The notes under the pieces: generated by a model
What the model was told of the DNA's origin: nothing
Databases searched by the model: none
The model's input: only the letters and a program-made list of their open reading frames with translations
Assembly: GCA_036245525.1 (NCBI GenBank)
Contig: BTPG01000005.1
Location: forward strand, 118,215,299-118,279,298
Origin: Semisulcospira habei
Lineage: Eukaryota > Mollusca > Gastropoda > Semisulcospiridae
DNA length: 64,000 nt
Reading direction: 5' to 3'
In this document: in pieces, positions 55,682 to 64,000 of the stretch
Numbering within the stretch: the first letter of the stretch is position 1
How the letters are laid out: each line of letters starts with the position of its first letter
Position numbers and translations under genes: made by a program

Positions 55682-55858
55682 GTATATGTGTTAAACAAAC
55701 ATACAAAAACTTGGTAAGCAAAAGCTCCAGCTGAGGCTGACGTCGCCCGATGAACTTTTGCTCATCGGGCATCCCCGTGGGAGCCAGAGACCTATAACAT
55801 TTTGCCTGCTAAATAAATTTTCTGTATGATGATGTGCTCTGCCATTGAAGTAATTGTG
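55682..55858. repeat. Short palindrome within intergenic DNA
   Basis: GACGTCGCCCGATGAACTTT and TGCTCATCGGGC (about 55739-55771) form a small hairpin. Nothing else recognised. Confidence 0.45.
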
Positions 55859-55962
55859 TTAACCTTTGCGTGTCGGTAGCGGTTTTAATCGCGATGATTC
55901 CTATCGGAATTCCTATCGGAATCATCGCGATTAAAGCCGCTACCGACACGCACAAGGGTTAA
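55859..55962. repeat. HP6 TTAA palindromic MITE
   Basis: Near-perfect palindrome: TTAACCTTTGCGTGTCGGTA to TACCGACACGCACAAGGGTTAA-type end, with TTTAATCGCGATGATTCC and its inverse inside. Confidence 0.88.
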
Positions 55963-56208
55963 GAGTTAATTTCGGAATCCGGTGCGTTTGCCCAAATATC
56001 CAAGCACACGCACTGCATGTCAACCTTGGCCGGCCATATCTCGCCGCTGTAAGTGCCATAGGGCTAGTACTGAGGTGAGAGTCTTGTGGCGACAAAAGTC
56101 AAAACCCGTACTGAGGGCAGATACCTCAGTATAATGGAACGTGTAATACTGAATATGACCTGTACATCCAGTTTTGACTTGGGTAATACCTTTTCTTGGC
56201 CCTACATA
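55963..56208. other. Intergenic DNA, nothing recognised
   Basis: Unique-looking sequence between hairpins. Confidence 0.5.
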
Positions 56209-56308
56209 TACTGACGAGCAAAAGAAAGGCGACATTTTTGGAATGATTGGAAACACTTCAGTGTTTCCGATGATTCCAAAAATGTCGTATTTCTTTTGCT
56301 CGTCAGTA
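56209..56308. repeat. HP3 hairpin, exactly 100 bp
   Basis: TACTGACGAGCAAAAGAAAG to CTTTTGCTCGTCAGTA. GGCGACATTTTTGGAAT pairs with ATTCCAAAAATGTCG. Confidence 0.92.
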
Positions 56309-56893
56309 TTTATAAAAGTATACTTCGCCGCACCAAGCACGGGCCATAGGACCTGCATGCTTGTAACAAACAAAGAAGAAGGCCAAAAGTTATTTTTACC
56401 ACGAAAAGCAGGCTACCAAATGATACAACTGAAAACTGTGATGTTTTTGCATTGAACATACTGCAAAAAAAAATTATTAACAAACAAACAAATAGACAAA
56501 CAAACAAACACCGCGCTTAGAACGGATAAAGTATTCCACAGTTGTGTTGTACTTATCCTTTATAAGTGTCTTTCTTTTTTTGTTGGATATTTCTTTGCAT
56601 TTTCACACGCTCAGTGTCACCTTTTTGCTCTGGACTATAATTGAACTGGACGTGATGCTCCGGCACGGTCACGTTTTGCAAGACCAATCATTCTGTCCGC
56701 TTCTCCTCGCTCGTCCCCTTTGATTTTCTCATAGTTGGGCTGAACCAACTGCCGAAATCCTCCTTCGCGGCCACTGCACGAAACGAAAAATAAAAATTCG
56801 GTGCCGATCTGATCTTCGAAACAGCGCTGTTTATGTACTTGCTCCTGAGATTATGTGGGCTTTAGGTCCTCAAATGTCCTTCCTTATGTCTTT
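56309..56893. other. Intergenic DNA, nothing recognised
   Basis: No gene or known repeat recognised. Mixed composition. Confidence 0.5.
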
Positions 56894-56985
56894 TTAACCC
56901 TTTGGGTGTCGTTAGCGGTTTTAGTCGCGATGATTCCTGTCGGAATCATCGCGACTAAAACCGCTACCGACACCCAAAGGGTTAA
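56894..56985. repeat. HP6 TTAA palindromic MITE, 92 bp, almost perfect palindrome
   Basis: TTAACCCTTTGGGTGTCG at the left equals the inverse of CGACACCCAAAGGGTTAA at the right, with only one mismatch seen along the arms (GTTAGCGG against CCGCTACC). TTAA on both sides. Confidence 0.95.
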
Positions 56986-57359
56986 ACGTTGTTTTTTCAC
57001 CCTCAGTGCTTTGAGAATAGGTGCTAAGCCGTTGATGGCGCTTGTTGAAGGAGACGTGTGTTGTCGATACCGCAGTCAGCAGATTTTGTTTTGCTTCCAC
57101 ATAATCTGTTCATGGCGGGAACACAGCAAACACTGCCATACGACAAAAGAGATACCCTCATGAGTCCTCACAGTCGCGGGCGCTCACGAGCAATTTATCT
57201 CTGTGTTCCTCGAATGCAGAAATTTCATCGCCGAAACGGTTTAGACTTAGCGGTGTGCAATAGTTTCAGAGATGAATGTATAATTGCCTTTAACACTTTT
57301 GTTGTTGTTGTTGTTGCTACTAACGAAACCCCCACTCCGCAGAAAAGACGCGGAATTCT
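56986..57359. other. Intergenic DNA with a decayed HP2 hairpin
   Basis: AAAAGAGATACCCTCATGAG (57145) and GCTCACGAGCAATTTATCTC (57180) are an HP2-like pair. (GTT)n near 57300. No gene. Confidence 0.5.
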
Positions 57360-57467
57360 TTAACCCCGTCACTGCTACTGACGACAGCGTTCGTAACAAG
57401 ACGCGTTGTCTTTAGCCTTTTTTTTTCTTCTGTCGAACGATATCGTCAGTAGCAGTCAAGGAGTTAA
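57360..57467. repeat. HP6-like TTAA palindromic MITE, diverged
   Basis: TTAACCCCGTCACTGCTACT at the left and AGTAGCAGTCAAGGAGTTAA at the right. TTAA on both sides. The centre is asymmetric. Confidence 0.75.
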
Positions 57468-57550
57468 AATAAAAGTTTGGAAAGGTTACAAACTTTTGGA
57501 CTGAAAAACAGACACATCGGCTAAACTCAGAAGATTTGCTGGGTGACATA

Positions 57551-57650
57551 TGCTGACGAGCGAAAGAAATGCGACATTTTTGGAACCATCGGAAACACTG
57601 AAGTGTTTCCAATGATTCCCAAAAAGTCGCATTTCTTTTGCTCGTCAGTA
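57551..57650. repeat. HP3 hairpin, exactly 100 bp
   Basis: TGCTGACGAGCGAAAGAAAT to CTTTTGCTCGTCAGTA. ATGCGACATTTTTGGAACCA and its partner arm carry a few mismatches. Confidence 0.9.
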
Positions 57651-58401
57651 TAGTTCTTTTCATTTCTTATCGGTGACATAATTATTTTCTTTATTTTCGC
57701 TCCTGTCTACGCTAAACTGATTATTAGATTACAGACAATGAGTAATGGAGTTGCTTTTGGCGACTGTCATCTTTTATGTTCATGCGTGCTGGCGGCTTCT
57801 TGTCTACTGGGTAAGCCTAATGGTTAATTTTGCATAATTCGCCCTCAGCTGATAGTGATACACGCTGGTGGCATTTCGTGAATGTTTTTGTTCATGATCA
57901 GAATCACATTTGACCTCTAATGATAACCAGTGAACTTTATTTATGTGTCATCTCGTGTTTTTATTATTATTTATTATTTTTAATTTTTGTTGTTGTTGCG
58001 TTCAAGTATGCTTGCATTGATGTGTAATCACTGTCGTAATGGGACTCTCTCTTAAAGGGACCTTCTACAGGCAAAAAAGTGTTAATAGTTTGCAATATCT
58101 TCTAGTTAAAAATTCTTAGTATGTCTTACAATATGCTGGACAAGGAGGGCTAATTTAACTTAAAGGAGATTGAATGTCGTAACATGGAAGACGTTTTTTC
58201 TCTTCTTCTCTTTTGTACATAGGAGAGTTCTAACGATACGCGCAGGGGGCACTAAAAACCTCCGTTACGTGTGCCTACTTACATGTACTGTAAAAGGAAG
58301 GGCAGACAAGTCTTAGTTGAGGCAGTACAACATTGAGAACACGTTGTATCGGCAGACTTTAGCTATCAAAACCCGGCCCTGGAGCAGTTCGCTTTAATTT
58401 G
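57651..58401. other. Intergenic DNA, nothing recognised
   Basis: AT-rich, no gene, no family recognised. Confidence 0.5.
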
Positions 58402-58501
58402 TACTGACGAACAAAAGAAATGTGACATTTTCGGAACCATCGGAAACGCGTCATCGTTTCCGATGGTTCCGAAAATGTCGCATTTCTTTTGCTCGTCAGT
58501 A
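58402..58501. repeat. HP3 hairpin, exactly 100 bp
   Basis: TACTGACGAACAAAAGAAAT to CTTTTGCTCGTCAGTA. TTTTCGGAACCATCGGAAAC pairs with GTTTCCGATGGTTCCGAAAA; compared with 55581 the C/G change in AACCATCGG is matched on the other arm. Confidence 0.92.
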
Positions 58502-58572
58502 TATTATGATTCATTTGCGTCGCCCTAGTCCTGGTATTAAATTTGCATTTCACCGACAACGTACTACTCTGG

Positions 58573-58632
58573 TGTGTGATTTTGGACCTTACGGATTAGA
58601 TCCGTGAGATCCAAAATCAAAGACCGGCGCAC
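58573..58632. repeat. HP4 hairpin
   Basis: GTGTGATTTTGGACCTTACG pairs with CGTGAGATCCAAAATCAAAG; tip GATTAGATC. Confidence 0.85.
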
Positions 58633-58925
58633 AAAAGTCTAGCGGCAATAACTAAAAGTCACAACTCATAATGGTATGCTCTCAGACTCAAAGCGGCATC
58701 GCATCTACTGCTGCAATCGTTGGTCTGGAAAAAAAATATTGAAATTTTGAAATGTGACTCACCAATTAACTGTCAAATTGTTCATGATTACAAACTGTGG
58801 ATAGACTGTTTGACAAACTGGTCAATTAAACAACGGTACTGGTCAATCAAACAACGGTCCTAGTAACGAAATCAACCGCATCAGACTCTATGTGATGTTT
58901 ACAAATCTCCTCCTGTAGAGTGTGT

Positions 58926-58987
58926 CGGTCTGTGATTTTGGACCTTACGACCTTAGGCCGTAAGGTTCAAAATCACATACCGGCACA
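58926..58987. repeat. HP4 hairpin
   Basis: GTCTGTGATTTTGGACCTTA pairs with TAAGGTTCAAAATCACATAC; outer GTGTGTCGG/CCGGCACAC. Confidence 0.85.
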
Positions 58988-59487
58988 CGGTTGAAACTCG
59001 GTCATTCAGTCGGCGCGAAATTTCAGTGTTACAACTTGAGTCAAACCGCTCACGGTTTCACATGAGCAAAACGGCTTTGTTGCGGTGCATCTGCGGGCAT
59101 GGTATTGAAAACAGTGGACAATTGAAATAGAATACCGATCCAACAAAGACAACAAAGAGTTGTTGTGGCCTGGAAGGGGTTGAGGAGATGATCACCGCAC
59201 AGGCATGAGGTCCACTTCAGTCCGCTGTCAAACCGAAAGGACACGACCTCGTCTGCCCGAGGAACTCAGAGACAAATGCATGATCACCCCCCCCACTCGC
59301 ATGGCGTCCACGTCATGCAGTTAAAAAACCCAGAACAGTACGACTTTCTCTCTCAAGGCAACTCAGATATAGATGGGTCTGTATGAATTTTGCGCTTTCA
59401 AGCAGATCTATGTTCGCTCCCGAGTCATGATAATTCTGTCATAGTCTATAGGCCTATGTGTCAGAGCGCAACTGAAATTGGTCATCA
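58988..59487. other. Intergenic DNA, nothing recognised
   Basis: No gene or repeat family recognised. Confidence 0.5.
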
Positions 59488-59558
59488 GAAGGCTTAGATC
59501 CTCAGAGCCCTGCAGAGTGCAGAGGCTCATGCAGATCTATGTCGCTTGCAGACAAAAG
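59488..59558. repeat. HP2 hairpin, imperfect
   Basis: AGAAGGCTTAGATCCTCAGA pairs with CTCATGCAGATCTATGTCGC; inner CCTGCAG/CTGCAGAGG-like tip. Confidence 0.7.
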
Positions 59559-59917
59559 GTTAATCGCTGCTAGATTGCTTCAAGACCAATTCTGAAAATA
59601 ATCCTCGTCTCTGCCGCACGAGTTGAAGGGTCTGAGACTTAGAGTTTGGGATCACCAGGAGACCCTCGTGCGCGCGCACCTTCGGGGCGTTCTTTGATTG
59701 GTTCTTGGGCCGCGCGGGCACCCCCCGCTGTTCCTTTGTCGTCCCCCCGTGATCTGATGCGCTAATTTCTTAGCCGGGGACAATCCGACTGAGCATGCGA
59801 CCGTCTCGCTGGAAAAATAAGAAAATTTAGCTTGGGATCTGTCAAAATGGGGGACATGTCGGGAAATTGAAATTGGTCATATTGTCCACATTGTTTATCT
59901 CATTCGATCTACTATAA

Positions 59918-59986
59918 CAATTGATTTCTTACGCTTGACAAAAACCACAAATGTGGTTAAGTTTTGTCAAGTGTAAGAAATCAAAC
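59918..59986. repeat. Single palindrome, arms about 28 bp
   Basis: TTGATTTCTTACGCTTGACA and AAAACCACA pair with TGTGGTTAAGTTTTGTCAAG and TGTAAGAAATCAA. No second copy in the window. Confidence 0.85.
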
Positions 59987-60590
59987 GTAGAAGATCTCCT
60001 TCGATCTGCTACACATTACTTCCCAAGTTACTCTTGACAAAATAAGTTACCCAATGGCTACCTCCCACCGGGCTATATGCGACTGCTAAAAGTAATAAAA
60101 ATCAACAAAAAATAAAAACAAAACAAGTAGTAGCCGGTCCTAGTTTGCTTATGAACGATGTGATTGTACTAGGGTTTCGACGGTGATGATGACAATTACA
60201 GCAGCTGACACTAATTTATGTGATATCAAATCAGGTGAGCGTCAACCGATTTAGTGATTGATTATTTTGGTTCATCGTCATGCTAGGGTTTACTGACTAC
60301 ACATCTCCCGACGACAACAGACAACAACGACGACTAGGATGATTTTAATAAATAACAAAAGCAGAGTTGTAAATTAAATATGGCAAACAACTGTAATTCC
60401 CGGCCGTCTGAATCAGTTACTGCTGGGGTGGCGACTTAGTAACGACCGAAACGTGCACAAATAGGTTTGCATGGAGAAAAAAAAAAAAAAAATTACTGCT
60501 TTGGACTTTTTGAAAATACAATACGATAGCTAAAGCCACTGTCTGTCGTTCTCAAAGGTCAGTCGACATTTCGTCCATTATTCACACCGC
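59987..60590. other. Intergenic DNA, nothing recognised
   Basis: Contains a short (GAC/AAC)n run near 60305-60335 and an A run near 60478. No gene recognised. Confidence 0.45.
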
Positions 60591-60597
60591 ACGCCAA

Positions 60598-60690
60598 AAT
60601 GGCGGAAGCAGACGAGGCGGAAACTAGGACCAGATCTCCCTCCGCAATTCAGGAGAGTGAACAAGGGGCGGTAACCTCTTCTGACGATTA
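60598..60690 (+). other. Possible first coding exon of an unidentified gene (weak)
   Basis: CGCCAAAATGGCGGAAGCAG has a good start context and an AAATGGCGG motif typical of 5' ends of animal housekeeping genes. The frame reads MAEADEAETRTRSPSAIQES and 10 more residues before TAG at 60688. A donor-like GCG|GTAACC lies inside (60669). The region to about 60900 is CpG-rich compared with its surroundings. No downstream exon was found in the window. It may be chance. Confidence 0.25.
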
Positions 60691-60849
60691 GGCAGGCGTG
60701 TCGTAAGGTCGCGGCCATCTTGTAGCTGGCAGGGGAGGCAATATGGCGCCGACAGATGGGTGCGTTATTGGATAATGATATCGGGCGCGGGGCTGGACCC
60801 GCCAGGGGCTGCCCTTATACGGCTAATCAGGGAGGAGCGGGACCGGTAG

Positions 60850-61830
60850 CTTCATTATCCAGATCATGGGTTTCTTGGACTAGTCCCGGTTCTCTGACTG
60901 AGTCTGCAACAGTGACATAGACTCTCGTGAGCCCCTGTAGCCTGCGGCTGCAGCTGCTCACGAGGGTCTATGTCTCTCGCAATTGAAAGGCAGTTTCATT
61001 ATTCAGATCATGGTTTTCTGGGACCAGTCTCGGCTTTTTAAAGTCTGCAAGAGGCATAGGTTCTCGTGAGCGCTCGTGATAATGAAACAGCCTTTCAATT
61101 GCAAGAGACATAGACTATCATGAACCCCTGCAGCCTGCGGCTGCAGGGGTTCATGATAGTCTATGTCACTTGCATTTGAAAGGCAGTTTTATAATCTAGA
61201 TCATGATTTTTCTTGGACCAGTCCCGGTTTTCTTTCAGCCCGCAAAAGGCATAGATTTTTTGTCAGTGGCTGCAGGTGTTCATGAAAGTTTATGTCTTGC
61301 CGCAGTTGAACGGCAGTTTATCACCCAGATCATGGTGTTCACCAGTCCCGGGTTTTTTTTTTTCAGCCTGCAAAAGGCATATATATTTGTCATTGTGTCC
61401 CGGCGGTTGCAGGTGATCATGAGAATCTATGTCTCTTGCAGTTGAAAGGCAGTTTTATTACCCAGATCATGCTTTTCATGGAGCAGTCCGGGGCTTTCTT
61501 CAGCCCGCAAAAGGCATGGATTTTTGTCAGTGTGTCCATGTGGCTGCGGGTGTTCATTTGAGTCCATGTCTCTTGCATTTGAAAGGCAGTTTCATCGCTC
61601 AGATCATGGATTCTTGGAACAGTCTCTGCCGTCTACGCCGTTATGCCGTCTACAAGAGGCATAGTAGTAGACACGCATGAACTCCTGCAAACGTGCCTGT
61701 TGCAGGAGCTCATAAGAGTCTATGTCACTTGCAGTTGAAAGGCGGTTTTATTATCCAGATTATAATTTTTTTAAGAACTGTCCTTTTTTACCATCTGCAA
61801 GCCGTCTGCCGTTATTTTGCAAATGCCAGT
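60850..61830. repeat. Tandem array of HP2-derived units (about seven)
   Basis: Units repeat TTGAAAGGCAGTTTTATTA, CCAGATCATG-TTTTC, TTGGACCAGTCCCGG, TTTCTTTCAGCCTGCA, AGGCATAG and a hairpin or half hairpin of HP2 (for example GACATAGACTATCATGAACC against its inverse at 61103-61172). Starts fall near 60855, 60990, 61172, 61305, 61441, 61578 and 61733, spacing 130-180 bp. Confidence 0.82.
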
Positions 61831-62560
61831 ATGTCCATTTTTATTTTTTATTGTGATGCATTGAAAATCCATTTTTTTCTCTCTAAAAAAAAAAAAAAGA
61901 AAAAGAAAAAGAAAAAGAAAAAAAGAAAAGAAAAAAGGACATGCTAGCTATATCCAAATGACGGCAGCCGTACGGCCGTACCGACCAGTTGCATGAGTGA
62001 CCTTAGTCCTGCACCAGCCACTAAGCAAGGTGCTCCGCTACAACTCCGCTGTAGCGGAGCACCTTGCATAGTGGTTGTCGCATGACTAAGCTCACTCTTG
62101 CAACCGACACCAGGAGCTCGCAAGAACGTAGGCCTCTTGCAAATAAAAAGCAGGGCTGTTAAATATTTATGTTCTTTTCTAGTGGCAGGGATTTTAGATT
62201 ACGGTTCTCTGACATTAGCAAAGCAGGGAATTTTACAAGCTTTGCCCCTCATGTATAAGGAGGGGTAGGGCTGTTGAAATTCATGTGTTTTTTTCCATCA
62301 GTACTGCTATAAAGCTGAGCTGGTGTAAATCTGTGCCTTTCGACTTGTAGACTATTGAAGACTGTTGGGTCCTAAAAGTGAACTTAAAAAAACAAAACAA
62401 AACAACAACCCCCCCAAAAACCCCACCAAAAACAACAACCAAAAAACCCGGTGCTATTAAACACCGCCTTTGCTTGCATATCTGTCGGAGCCATTAGCCC
62501 ACACAGCCCTGCCCGCCATGCGATAGCCTTAGTCGCCTGCTCGGCGTTAAACCCAAACAA
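61831..62560. other. Intergenic DNA with a perfect short palindrome and a SINE-like tail
   Basis: An AAAAG-rich run at 61887-61937. The palindrome AGGTGCTCCGCTACAACTC and its inverse lie at 62028-62067. 62510-62563 carries GCGTTAAACCCAAACAACTA, a sequence common at the end of molluscan SINE-type repeats (from memory). No gene. Confidence 0.55.
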
Positions 62561-62563
62561 CTA

Positions 62564-62750
62564 ACTAACCATTCAGCCCTGGCACCATGCGACAGAATGT
62601 GCGTGGACCATGATATTTCAAGGGTGTTGTCAGGCGCCAAGCTATTCTGACAGCACCCTTGAAATATCATTGTTGATCTGTCTCCAAAACTGTGATTACG
62701 GACTGTATATGGTTTCTCCAAAATTTGATAATTTTGTCTTCAGGGTTTAA
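62564..62750. repeat. HP1 hairpin MITE, decayed
   Basis: Arms GACCATGATATTTCAAGGGT and ACCCTTGAAATATCATTGTT. Both arms have ATTTC/GAAAT where other copies have AGTTC/GAACT or AATTC/GAATT. The tip is shortened. Confidence 0.75.
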
Positions 62751-63301
62751 TGATTGAAGGCGCAAATGATTCTGTAATTCTGCAAATGTCAACTCTTGTC
62801 GATGTAACTGGACAGCCTCGTATCAGATACGAGGTTTTCCAGTTGCACCGACGTCTGGTGAAAAAAAGAAAGAGTTGATTTACTTTCTGCTGACTGAAAG
62901 ACCGTGAGTCTGCATACATGTATCGTACTTTTAGCACAGCGCACGTGCGTGAGATGTTCAGCCGACTGAGGTCCACTTTTTCACCTGTGACACTTTTATG
63001 GACAGTCAGTGCAGAGACCGGGACGTACCTCAGCCATGTAGTCAGTACCAAACGTAAGAATGCAGCAACAGTCGCTCTTCATGTGTGTTTAACCGTGCAT
63101 TTTATCGTAATTATGCCATGATCAAAGTTTGCTTGCATTTTAATTATAGAAAAAAAACCTAATAACCCATACTAAGTATTTTCAACGATGTAGTAAACTA
63201 TGTAAAAATGCACGTAGTCCATTCCAAATCAAGTCTAACGGAATACCTGCAAAAGCACAGAGTGAGAGAATTTTTTTTAAAAAGTGTGTGAATGCACAGT
63301 T
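62751..63301. other. Intergenic DNA with one short hairpin
   Basis: GTCGATGTAACTGGACAGCC and its inverse around TCGTATCAGATACGA (62798-62852) form a hairpin. The rest is unrecognised and AT-rich. Confidence 0.5.
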
Positions 63302-63513
63302 TTAACCCCTTGACTGCCGAGAAAAAATGAACATAATCCCACTGCAAGAGACATAGATCCTCATGAGCCCCCGCATTCGCGGGGGCTCATGAGGATCTAT
63401 GCTTCTTGCTGAGACCAATTTGCTTCTGGGACGTTTTTGGCTTGTGGTTGTTGAATGACTCTACAAACATTTCAGAAACAACAAAGTACGTACTGTGGCA
63501 GGGAAGGGGTTAA
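63302..63513. repeat. HP2 MITE, full length with TTAA on both sides
   Basis: TTAACCCCTTGACTGCCGAG at the left, GGCAGGGAAGGGGTTAA at the right, 212 bp. The hairpin pairs GAGACATAGATCCTCATGAG with CTCATGAGGATCTATGCTTC and has an inner CCCCCGCATTCGCGGGGG. This is the best preserved HP2 copy and defines the family ends. Confidence 0.92.
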
Positions 63514-63782
63514 AGATTTCCGACAGATGGTGTGTCATACATATAATGCTCGATTCGATAGTTGGTCGTGAAAGTTTGACTTTTCGTGGACAGGTAATGA
63601 ACATACACCTTCAGTCATACTGTTCATGTTCAGACTGATAGTTCATCGTACAGGTAATTATAAAGCTTTTAATTGACAATGTCACTGCCAAAAAACGCAA
63701 AATTATATCATTCGACTATGGCATATTCTCATCGCCGAGCAACCCGTCTCCATGCAAAAAGAAGGCGATATAAATCTGGCCC

Positions 63783-63833
63783 GCAAGAGGCGATGAATGT
63801 CCTCAGCTGCCGATTCGTCTTCGCCTCTTGCAG
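63783..63833. repeat. HP2 hairpin
   Basis: GCAAGAGGCGATGAATGTCC pairs imperfectly with GATTCGTCTTCGCCTCTTGC. Confidence 0.75.
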
Positions 63834-63963
63834 TTGGATGGCATTGTGTTTTTCTTGCATTGGAGGGGTTTATACCAAAAAATGGACACTTTATTACACT
63901 CCCGTATAGTGAAGATAGGCAATGAGATTTTTTGTTTGCGCTATATAATAATAATTTAAAACA

Positions 63964-63999
<36 letters not shown>

Positions 64000-64000
64000 A
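63834..64000. repeat. Common repeat tail and (GAT)n microsatellite at the window end
   Basis: TTTGCGCTATATAATAATAA resembles the GCGCTTACC/GCGCTTTACA repeat in hAT intron 1. (GAT)n from 63965 runs out of the window. Confidence 0.7.

Overview
The window is animal nuclear DNA, not bacterial. It has spliced genes, long non-coding stretches, many microsatellites and a dense, layered set of eukaryotic transposable elements. One host gene can be read: the last four coding exons (14479-25230, + strand) of a PREB/SEC12 homologue, the ER exchange factor that starts COPII coat assembly. A mollusc (probably a gastropod) is my best guess. It rests on the element mix: an N-RAG-type element like those reported from sea hares, DIRS retrotransposons, and a non-LTR element with a 2A peptide. 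No marker gene settles the species.

Layout. From 1 to 24345 four DIRS-type tyrosine-recombinase retrotransposons lie in the same orientation as PREB: the tail of one (1-247), DIRS-A (about 245-6369), DIRS-B (about 6434-13983) and DIRS-C (about 16266-24345). A, B and C each keep inverted terminal repeats plus the internal complementary region (ICR) diagnostic of DIRS. All three are coding-dead. DIRS-B contains a 2.7 kb foldback element (8023-10765) whose only ORF resembles the N-terminal zinc-binding region of RAG1, with no transposase core. DIRS-B and DIRS-C also hold 5S rRNA-derived sequence. DIRS-C lies inside a PREB intron and ends 14 bp before the splice acceptor.

From 24.5 to 38 kb the DNA is a mosaic of short hairpin elements (MITEs). 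Most are bounded by TTAA, often share the TTAA with the next one, and are mixed with small 5'-truncated LINE copies with clear target-site duplications. From 38.3 to 43 kb lies a nearly intact non-LTR retrotransposon (- strand): ORF1 beginning at a 2A-like peptide, then endonuclease and reverse transcriptase in two frames. A direct duplication of about 300 bp flanks it. From 43.4 to 45.2 kb is a second LINE split into two opposed halves, as in twin priming. From 47.5 to 48.6 kb is a third LINE with a 14-bp TSD.

From 48899 to 55102 is an apparently complete hAT transposon: CAGGGCCGG termini and a three-exon transposase gene (851 aa) whose exon phases all agree. From 55.1 to 64 kb there are no convincing genes, only more hairpin families: 100-bp hairpins ending in CTGACGAG/CTCGTCAG, perfect TTAA palindromes, and a tandem array of hairpin-derived repeats at 60.85-61.83 kb.

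The most unusual features are the RAG1-like ORF in its long-armed foldback element and the number of long hairpins. In those hairpins the two arms change together between copies, which points to homogenisation within each hairpin or selection on pairing. Identifications of families are from memory of motifs; no alignment or search was run.
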